DNA of 55,800 bases from Gammaproteobacteria bacterium (lineage in GTDB: Bacteria; Pseudomonadota; Gammaproteobacteria; Steroidobacterales; Woeseiaceae): contig JAACFB010000023.1 of the NCBI GenBank assembly GCA_009937615.1, positions 1-55,800 on the forward strand, read 5' to 3'. Each line of letters begins with the position of its first letter. The stretch's first letter is position 1. The notes under the pieces were generated by a model. It was not told the origin of the DNA, did not search any database, and saw only the letters and a list, made by a program, of their open reading frames with translations. Shown piece after piece: positions 50,102 through 55,800 of this stretch. Made by a program: the position numbers and the translations under genes.

Positions 50102-51040
50102 GTGTTTCTGATAGTCGCACTCCTCGTTGTATCCGCGCTCGCCGGCTACTGGTTTTGGCTTCGCCCCTGGGCGAGCGTTGTCCATCGGCATTCGACGTTC
50201 GCGGTATTGCTCGTGATGGTGCTGCTGCTCGTCTACACGGACCGGGGCGGGGATGGATTCTCGGGCCCCGGTGGGCCGGTCATGGTGGCGGTTGCAGCCG
50301 ACGTCTCTCTCAGCATGGGTACACTCCCCGAACCCGCGGCCAACGGCGATATCGGCACGCGGCTCGAGCGAGCGCAGGGTGTGCTGCTGCCGCTGCTGGC
50401 GAACCTGGGCGCAACCGCGCGCCCTGTGATGATCAGCGTGACGGCATTCACCTCAAAGTCCGAGACGATACTTGCCTGGGACGATGACCTGTCGCTGGTT
50501 CGCGAGATCGTTGAATACGTGCTTACTACCGGTTTGATCACAGAAGCAGGTTCTGACCTGGGAGCAGCATTGAATGGCGTAATCCCGTTGATTGACAGTC
50601 TTCCCGAAGCATACCGCGGGCCCGAGTACACAAAGTTCCTGATCCTGCTGTCCGACGGTGAACAGACTGTTACGCGCGCAAACAGTGCGACAGCGATCGC
50701 CAAGCTGCACGAACTCGGCGTACGAATCATCGCGCTGCACGTCGGTTTACCGGATGTCCCGGAGGGGCTGCCTGTCTATGACGAAAACAACGGCTTCGTC
50801 GGGTTCGAGGAGGTAAGCGGCCAGATATTCTCGGTCCCCGATCCCGACGTTATGCGCCTCGTCGCGGGCGAGGATCCGGCGCGAGGCTTGTTTGTCCGGG
50901 CCGAAAATAGCGACGCCTTGGCAACAATAACCGATTACATTGGTCTACAGACGAGTAGTTCGGCTGCCGCTACATTGCGAGTCGTTGCACTGGTTCTGCT
51001 CTGGGGATTACTCGTGTGGACTCTGCTGCGTTGGTTCTGA
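50102..51040 (+). CDS. Membrane vWA protein, second of MoxR operon 3
   Basis: About 312 residues from GTG at 50102. Membrane segments: FLIVALLVVSALAGYWFW and FAVLLVMVLLLVYT at the start, and LRVVALVLLWGLLVWTLLRW at the end. The vWA domain has MIDAS AADVSLSMG, a serine in AGSDLGAAL at the usual threonine position, and LLSDGEQTV. The PVYDENNGFVGFEEVSGQIFSVPDPD block is shared with the operon 2 counterpart. Longer in-frame starts upstream overlap the previous gene in an arginine-rich antisense-like region and were rejected. Confidence 0.84.
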   Translation: MFLIVALLVVSALAGYWFWLRPWASVVHRHSTFAVLLVMVLLLVYTDRGGDGFSGPGGPVMVAVAADVSLSMGTLPEPAANGDIGTRLERAQGVLLPLLANLGATARPVMISVTAFTSKSETILAWDDDLSLVREIVEYVLTTGLITEAGSDLGAALNGVIPLIDSLPEAYRGPEYTKFLILLSDGEQTVTRANSATAIAKLHELGVRIIALHVGLPDVPEGLPVYDENNGFVGFEEVSGQIFSVPDPDVMRLVAGEDPARGLFVRAENSDALATITDYIGLQTSSSAAATLRVVALVLLWGLLVWTLLRWF

Positions 51041-51050
51041 GGAGATACTG

Positions 51051-51590
51051 ATGAAAACGTCGCGAATTCAGCGAATGGGACAACGTACAGCGATCACAGC
51101 GGTCGCATGCTTAATGTCGGCCGGCGTTTACGCGCACGGCGGCGGCAACTGGAATGCGTTTCGAATCGACGGCGTCAACGACAATGCGCGAGCCCGCGTA
51201 ATCGCAATTCAAAGCATCTTCGGTGAGATCATTCGCGGCCGGTCCGGTGCCGACCAGTGGCCGGTTCCGGCACTCCGCGAAACGCGCGACACGTTGATCA
51301 CCGCCAAGGAAGAGGTCGACGAAGTTCTGGAGCATTACGTGATTGACGGTATCAATATCCAGGTGTTTTCGATCCTGCAGGCCGAACCGAGGGCCGGCAG
51401 GACAGTCGCTGCAAGCCGGGCGCTGGATGCGGGAATTGCACTGATAGATCACGCCGCATCGTTTGATAGCGCTGATGATTTCATTGCTGACTTCTATGCT
51501 GGAGGACTCGCCGCCCGGCTTTATGAGCTTCTCGAAGCGCATGGTGAACGCATGGATTTGTACAAGCTGCTCACGCCAGTCGCGGAATGA
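51051..51590 (+). CDS. Exported helical protein, last gene of MoxR operon 3
   Basis: A 179-residue protein with GAGGAG ahead of its ATG and a signal peptide (TAITAVACLMSAGVYAHGGG). The mature part is helical (RARVIAIQSIFGEIIRGRSG, RDTLITAKEEVDEVLEHYVID, DDFIADFYAGGLAARLYELLEAHGERMDLYKLL). It occupies the same terminal position as the exported protein of operon 2 but shows no obvious sequence similarity, so it may be the client-specific part. The split amidohydrolase AH3 begins 227 bases downstream in the same direction. Confidence 0.75.
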   Translation: MKTSRIQRMGQRTAITAVACLMSAGVYAHGGGNWNAFRIDGVNDNARARVIAIQSIFGEIIRGRSGADQWPVPALRETRDTLITAKEEVDEVLEHYVIDGINIQVFSILQAEPRAGRTVAASRALDAGIALIDHAASFDSADDFIADFYAGGLAARLYELLEAHGERMDLYKLLTPVAE

Positions 51591-51817
51591 TTGCGCAAGA
51601 GCGATTCATTTCTGAAGTAACAGATTACGGCGCTGTTCAATGTTCTGAACACCTTACGTGCACCGTTGCCGCCACATGGGGCGCCGCGTTGATTCGTAAG
51701 AGGCTTTTCGATGTAATGAATCGCAGTTTTGTGTCCCATGCCGGCGGCGCTGACTTTCACGGAAATGACTGCTTTAAGCCTGGGTCTTTGCAACACGTTC
51801 TGTTCGGGAGGACGGAA

Positions 51818-52594
51818 ATGAGAGATCGACGAAATGTAGCGGCAAGCTTCGTAACGCTGCTCGCGCTCATCTTTGGTGCGAGCGCTGCGGCGCAGACGAC
51901 AGTTGCCAGCTTGCCACCGCAAATTTTGCTGTACGCCGACACGGTGTACGTGAATGCCAAGATCGTGACGCTGGATGAGCATGAAATGAATGCGGACCCG
52001 GGGACGATCGTGGAAGCGATGGCCGTGCGTGATGAAATCATAATTGCGCTGGGCAGCGATCGGGAAATGCGCGCGCTCGCCGGGCCGGACACCAGGATCG
52101 TGGACCTCCAGGGCAAGACAGTGCTGCCAGGGTTTGTCGAGAGCCACGTGCATCCGATGGGTGAATCCGAGCGCTTCGCGAGAGAGCAGTATGGATTGCG
52201 AACGACCCCGGAAGGCTATGTCCTGCTAATGGACGTTGGCGCAGATTCAGATGACACGATGGCCAGGGTCGCGCGCGCGATGGACCTGCTGTTGGCGCAT
52301 GCAACACCGACGCCTGACGAATGGCTCAACATTGAGCTCGCGCATGCGCCGGAGCTGGGTTTCGCTACGCCGGCTTCGGTATCAACGTTGATGAGTGCAC
52401 CCCAACTGTCGGACGTGCGAATTACCAAGTCAGACGTTTCGGAAATCGTGCCGAATTATCCGCTCGTGCTGTCAAGTGCGACCGGGATCATGGACGCGCC
52501 CAAGAAGAATATCTGGTTTCACGTGACCGCAGGTCCGGACGGACGGCCGGTAACCACGGAAGTCGTCGCACTGGATGGGAGCTTTGACCAATGA
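51818..52594 (+). CDS. N-terminal half of split exported amidohydrolase AH3
   Basis: A 258-residue protein with a signal peptide (VAASFVTLLALIFGASAAAQ). It contains only the N-terminal portion of a YtcJ-like amidohydrolase: DTVYVNAKIVTLDEHEMNAD, AMAVRDEIIIALGS, and the metal motif ESHVHP (His110, His112). It ends VVALDGSFDQ, with no C-terminal sandwich or catalytic core. These residues align with about the first third of full-length AH1 (DTIYTNAIIVTLDNHELND, ESHTHP). GGGAGGACGG is a good ribosome site before the chosen ATG. Its TGA overlaps the ATG of the second half (ATGA), so the halves are made together. Loss of the rest would make it inactive alone. Confidence 0.85.
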   Translation: MRDRRNVAASFVTLLALIFGASAAAQTTVASLPPQILLYADTVYVNAKIVTLDEHEMNADPGTIVEAMAVRDEIIIALGSDREMRALAGPDTRIVDLQGKTVLPGFVESHVHPMGESERFAREQYGLRTTPEGYVLLMDVGADSDDTMARVARAMDLLLAHATPTPDEWLNIELAHAPELGFATPASVSTLMSAPQLSDVRITKSDVSEIVPNYPLVLSSATGIMDAPKKNIWFHVTAGPDGRPVTTEVVALDGSFDQ

Positions 52595-54009
52595 AATTAC
52601 TCCATAAGAAAACCTTGATCACGAGCACCGTCGCATTGCTCGCACTCACCATCGGAGCGCCGTCTGTCGCCAGTCATCGCGTCATTCTGTTTAATGAAAA
52701 GGCAATGGAAAAGGTTCTCGACATGTGGCCGGACTTCGTTATTGCCGTGAATAATCAGGCGCGCGGGGTCGACGATCCGGGCGGCAGGGGGATCATCCTG
52801 CAAAGTCCGTTGCGGGCTCATTTGAACCAGCTTCTGCGTGAGCAGCCAACGCCGGAACAGTACGGATTTGGTTTCAAGCAGCTGGTCAGTGATTATTACC
52901 ACCGTGCCGGTATGACCACGTTCGGTTCGCGACTCAATACCAAGGACCAGGTGACTGCCTATAATTACCTGTTGCGCAAGGACGGCAAGCTGCCGATTCG
53001 CTTCGCGTACAGCTTCGATCTCGCTCGTCAGCCGATGGCGACGGTATCCGCCGCGGCATTTTATGAGTCGATGGGCTCGCTGTGGCAAACCATCGAGTCA
53101 AACCCGTGGCTCTGGATGCACGGGATGTCCAGCGAGGGTGACTGGGACGCGCCGAATCGCGGCTGCCTTGGCGAAGATCTGCCGGTTAAACCCGGGGTCG
53201 ATGAACGCCAGGTCAAAGAAATTCTCGAAACGTGTCCGGACTTTAATTCTGCCACCGTGCAGGCGCTGATGCGCGGGCTGCGCTCGGGCTGGCGATTTGC
53301 CGGCGTGCATGGCGTTGGCAGTAAGGCGTTGCGAATCTTCGTCGAGCAGCTCGAAGAGCAGATGCGGAGAAACCCCGGCCTCTTGACCCCGGAGTACGTG
53401 CAGGACATGCGTAACGGATTCGCGCATGGCACGCTAACCGGGGCACTGCCGGATGTGTCCGAACAACTCGTGAAGTACAATCTGTATCTGCCGGTCAACG
53501 TCCGCCGCTCGCTTGCGATCGAGCCGACCAACATCGAGCAGCACTACGGCGAGCCGGGCTACGCGTTTCTCGCACCCGTAAAGACGTTGATCGATCAGGG
53601 TGTCCAGGTTGTTGGTGAGGCAGAGATAGTGCTGCCGAACCCGACTACCTATCTGGGCCTACTGGATATCCACGTTAACCGCGAAATCGGCGACGATGGC
53701 CAGGTTCCGGCCAAGGCCGGCGAAGGCACCGTGTACGTTGCGGACGAGGGTGTCGATCGCGTTGTCGCACTCAAAATGTTCACGTATCGTTCCGCGGAAT
53801 TTCTTTACGCCGAATCGAAAGTGGGCAGCCTCGAGCCGGGCAAGTACGCCGATTTCGTCGTGGTCGAAAATGATTATCTCTCGGGACCGGATTCGGAAAT
53901 CAAGAACAACAAGGTCATCATGACGGTTCAGGCGGATGAGACCGTTTACCAGGACGATGCGTATAAGCCCGAGGTGACGGAGGCTCGCTACAGCGCGGAC
54001 TCTCGTTAG
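52591..54009 (+). CDS. C-terminal half of split exported amidohydrolase AH3
   Basis: A 472-residue protein with its own signal peptide (LITSTVALLALTIGAPSVAS). It continues where the first half stops: RVILFNEKAMEKVLDMWPDF matches AH1 FIVFNDLGWEKTAEYMPGL, and it then follows AH1 through MTTFGSRL, YNYLLRKDGKLPIRFAYS, GVHGVGSKALRIFVEQ, FAHGTLTGALPDV, GYAFLAPVKTLIDQGV, DEGVDRVVALKMFTYRSAE and EPGKYADFVVVENDYLSGPDSE. It lacks the HxH motif, which is in the first half. The AH1 residues VGSHGMR and ETHSAG are changed to VGSKALR and GEAEIV. A separate signal peptide and a coupled start argue against a simple frameshift. Confidence 0.85.
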   Translation: MKLLHKKTLITSTVALLALTIGAPSVASHRVILFNEKAMEKVLDMWPDFVIAVNNQARGVDDPGGRGIILQSPLRAHLNQLLREQPTPEQYGFGFKQLVSDYYHRAGMTTFGSRLNTKDQVTAYNYLLRKDGKLPIRFAYSFDLARQPMATVSAAAFYESMGSLWQTIESNPWLWMHGMSSEGDWDAPNRGCLGEDLPVKPGVDERQVKEILETCPDFNSATVQALMRGLRSGWRFAGVHGVGSKALRIFVEQLEEQMRRNPGLLTPEYVQDMRNGFAHGTLTGALPDVSEQLVKYNLYLPVNVRRSLAIEPTNIEQHYGEPGYAFLAPVKTLIDQGVQVVGEAEIVLPNPTTYLGLLDIHVNREIGDDGQVPAKAGEGTVYVADEGVDRVVALKMFTYRSAEFLYAESKVGSLEPGKYADFVVVENDYLSGPDSEIKNNKVIMTVQADETVYQDDAYKPEVTEARYSADSR

Positions 54010-54031
54010 CGCTGGCGACCCGCGATTCAGT

Positions 54032-54994
54032 GTGATTGCTCGTTCTATGGCCTTTCGCCGAGCGTTGTTGCTAGCTGCCGTATTGGGCGGCCCTGCCTGG
54101 GCGGCTGGCGGCAGCGACGTCGTCATTGAGCTGGGTGATACCGCCGTCACACGCGCGCAGGTGGATCAAAGCTTCCAGATTGCGGCGCGGTTGCTGGCGC
54201 TTCGACAGGGTGTATCGCTGGCCGATCAGGACTCGTCCGTGATCGAAAAGCTCCGAATTCAATATCTGGATAAGTACGCAACTGAGCTGGTCCTTCTTCA
54301 GGAAGCGGCGCGGCGGCAACTCGATGTATCCGACGAGCAGGTTGACGCGTCGCTCGGTGAGCTGTTCGCGGACGAAGCTGCCGAAACCGCAATGCTTGCT
54401 GATACCGGCATCGCCGCGACGGCCAGGCGCGAACAGTTACGGGGAGTGGTACGGAATGAGAAGCTTGTCGAGCTGCTGACCGAGCATATGCTCCAGGAAA
54501 TTCGGATTCCTCCCGGCGACGTCATTACCATGCATCACGACGTGAAGTACGCTTTAGCAACCCCGGAAGAAGCGTGTGTCCGGCATATTCAGACCGAGAC
54601 TGTCGAAGCCGCTGCAGAGATCCTGGCCCGGCTGAAAAAGGGTGAGGATTTTGCGGCGCTTGCCTCGGCACGCAGTTCGGACGAGGCATCTGCGGCACGT
54701 GGCGGTGACCTGGGGTGCTTTGAGCGCAAGGCATCGGCAACCAACACCGCTTTTGAGAAAGCCGTATTCACCGCAAGGGAAGGCGAACTGGTTGGTCCCG
54801 TCGAGTCGCAGTTTGGCTATCATGTACTTGTTGTTTACGAACGCAGGGAACCACGCGAGCCGACCTTGAACGAAGCGTATGCGCAGATCGAACGGGAGTT
54901 AGCGATGGAGCAGCTGCCGCAGCGCATCAAGGCACTGCTCGATAACAGTGGTATCCGTACGTACCCGGAAAAGTTCTCGGCGGCGACCGAGTGA
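54032..54994 (+). CDS. Exported PpiC-type peptidyl-prolyl isomerase
   Basis: A protein of about 320 residues with a signal peptide (AFRRALLLAAVLGGPAWA), an N-terminal helical SurA-like chaperone region (about 30-160) and a parvulin domain (about 180-280): VRHIQTETVEAAAEILARLKKGEDFAALASARSSDEAS, RGGDLGCF, FTAREGELVGPVESQFGYHVLVV. Residues match the family blocks GGDLG and Q.GYH. The start is either GTG at 54032 or ATG at 54047; neither has a clear ribosome site, and the ATG gives a more usual signal. It folds exported proteins. It follows the split amidohydrolase by 22 bases and may help its halves assemble. Confidence 0.88.
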   Translation: MIARSMAFRRALLLAAVLGGPAWAAGGSDVVIELGDTAVTRAQVDQSFQIAARLLALRQGVSLADQDSSVIEKLRIQYLDKYATELVLLQEAARRQLDVSDEQVDASLGELFADEAAETAMLADTGIAATARREQLRGVVRNEKLVELLTEHMLQEIRIPPGDVITMHHDVKYALATPEEACVRHIQTETVEAAAEILARLKKGEDFAALASARSSDEASAARGGDLGCFERKASATNTAFEKAVFTAREGELVGPVESQFGYHVLVVYERREPREPTLNEAYAQIERELAMEQLPQRIKALLDNSGIRTYPEKFSAATE

Positions 54995-55004
54995 TGGAGA
55001 CGAA

Positions 55005-55298
55005 ATGAAAGTAACAATGCAAACACTGGCGGTGGCATGTGCGCTGTTCATTGCAACCCTGATCATGCTGCCGAGGGCCGATAGCCAGGAAGCCTTCCCG
55101 GACGAGCCCGGGCGGGAAACGCTGCTGCTGGCCTGCACGCAATGTCATTCGATCGGCAAGATGGTTACCGCCGACCTGACCGCCGATGACTGGCAGTTCA
55201 TCGTTTATGACATGATCGCGCGCGGCGCGCCCGTGCACCAGGAAGATATTGCAGATTTGACAACCTACCTGCAGAACAATTTCGCAGCCGACGAGTGA
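55005..55298 (+). CDS. Small exported c-type cytochrome
   Basis: A 97-residue protein with a signal peptide (LAVACALFIATLIMLPRADS) and one haem motif CTQCH in LLLACTQCHSIGKMV. The fold is a small cytochrome c of about 75 mature residues. A likely axial methionine is in IVYDMIARGAP. It starts 10 bases after the PpiC gene and just before a Tat-exported thiamine diphosphate enzyme, suggesting electron acceptance from periplasmic oxidation. Confidence 0.85.
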   Translation: MKVTMQTLAVACALFIATLIMLPRADSQEAFPDEPGRETLLLACTQCHSIGKMVTADLTADDWQFIVYDMIARGAPVHQEDIADLTTYLQNNFAADE

Positions 55299-55375
55299 GG
55301 CGGTTGTTGACGAGCATTAATCGATGGCGCGCGCAAGAACAGCGCGTTGCCGTCTGAAATCCGGGGAAGAATGGT

Positions 55376-55800
55376 ATGCGCAAATTAGTCGATGATTTAA
55401 TCAGTGGAAAGATTTCCAGGCGCGGGTTCCTGACGGGCATGGCGGCCGCCAGTTTCGCGCCGGCTGCGGCGCGGTCCGCGCTGGCTGCCGTCGAGCCGCT
55501 GGTGCCGGGAGCGCCGCTGCCGGAGGGTTTCGCGAGGTCCTTTACGGGTACGGGCGCGGACCACATGGTTCAGCAGATCAAGGAGACCGGTGCCGAGTAC
55601 CTGTTTGTGTCCAACGGCTCGGGCGTGGGCCCGATTTGTGATGCGCTCGTCGACAATCCCGAGCTACAGCTGATACAGGCAACCCAGGAAGGCCAGGTTG
55701 TGTCAATCGCTGACGGCTACGCGAAAGCCTCGGGCAAACCCGGGTTCGGCATGTTCAGCCGGGTCGGCCTGCCGCACTCGAGTTCCAACATGTACAACGC
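55376..55800 (+). CDS. Tat-exported thiamine diphosphate-binding enzyme (3' end outside window)
   Basis: The frame is open for 141 codons to the window end. The N-terminus is a Tat signal: a hydrophilic start, twin arginine SRRGFLTGM, then hydrophobic AAASFAPAAARSALAA. The mature part starts the Pyr domain of acetolactate synthase/benzoylformate decarboxylase-type enzymes: GADHMVQQIKETGAEYLFVSNGSGVGPICDAL and ATQEGQVVSIADGYAKASGKPG, where the glutamate of QEGQ is in the position of the catalytic ThDP-activating glutamate. Tat export implies folding with cofactor in the cytoplasm. GGGGAAGA is upstream of the ATG. Most relatives are cytoplasmic, so export is unusual. Confidence 0.85.
   Translation, partial: MRKLVDDLISGKISRRGFLTGMAAASFAPAAARSALAAVEPLVPGAPLPEGFARSFTGTGADHMVQQIKETGAEYLFVSNGSGVGPICDALVDNPELQLIQATQEGQVVSIADGYAKASGKPGFGMFSRVGLPHSSSNMYN

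Noticed and set aside
51818..54009. AH3 as a single gene broken by a sequencing frameshift or nonsense mutation
   Set aside because: The second part has its own signal peptide and a regular ATGA-coupled start, which a frameshift would not generate.

Overview
The window is GC-rich, densely coded bacterial DNA, most likely from an uncultured or marine member of the Pseudomonadota, probably a gammaproteobacterium. The basis is a TonB-dependent receptor, tripartite tricarboxylate (Tct) transport genes, FtsEX, many exported enzymes, and Rieske and 4,5-cleavage aromatic catabolism genes. No rRNA, tRNA, CRISPR array, insertion sequence or phage gene was seen. Taxonomy is inference only.

Layout from left to right. 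1-1330 (minus): a class II aldolase, cut by the window edge, and a NicO-type metal transporter. 1675-7976 (plus): a bicupin, tctC-tctA-tctB and an exported amidohydrolase (AH1). 8035-13697 (plus): MoxR/vWA operon 1. 13715-16275: a cupredoxin-like protein, a doubtful small membrane protein and a CopD-cytochrome c fusion. 16488-19385: a zinc alcohol dehydrogenase followed by the last steps of protocatechuate 4,5-cleavage (LigK-like aldolase, LigJ-like hydratase). 19392-24442: a HEAT-repeat protein, an SLH-like protein, FtsE, FtsX and an exported coiled-coil protein. 24684-28923: a TonB-dependent receptor and an exported bicupin, each followed by a hairpin terminator. 29066-35745 (minus): MoxR/vWA operon 2, divergent from amidohydrolase AH2 (36037-38004). 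38496-44924: a Rieske oxygenase, a PanB-like enzyme, an alpha/beta hydrolase with a cysteine nucleophile, a dihydroxyphthalate-decarboxylase-like protein, an isoprenylcysteine methyltransferase-like protein and an orphan EutA-like reactivase. 45234-51590 (plus): MoxR/vWA operon 3. 51818-54009: a third amidohydrolase (AH3), split into two separately exported half-proteins. 54032-55800: a PpiC isomerase, a small cytochrome c and the start of a Tat-exported thiamine-diphosphate enzyme.

The dominant theme is that three MoxR AAA+/DUF58/vWA membrane operons lie within 44 kb, and each is directly next to a gene for an exported YtcJ-like metal-dependent amidohydrolase. Operons 2 and 3 keep the same order: MoxR, DUF58, exported beta-domain protein, vWA, membrane helical-repeat protein, vWA, exported helical protein. 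Operon 1 is a compact version in which the third and fifth modules are fused. The inferred model is that each MoxR/vWA machine assembles, metallates or activates its neighbouring periplasmic hydrolase. The split hydrolase AH3, whose halves must meet after export, would be the most demanding client and lies beside a PpiC foldase. The rest reads as an accessory catabolic island for aromatic or carboxylate compounds: uptake by TctCAB and the TonB receptor, periplasmic hydrolysis, then Rieske oxygenation and 4,5-cleavage steps to pyruvate and oxaloacetate.
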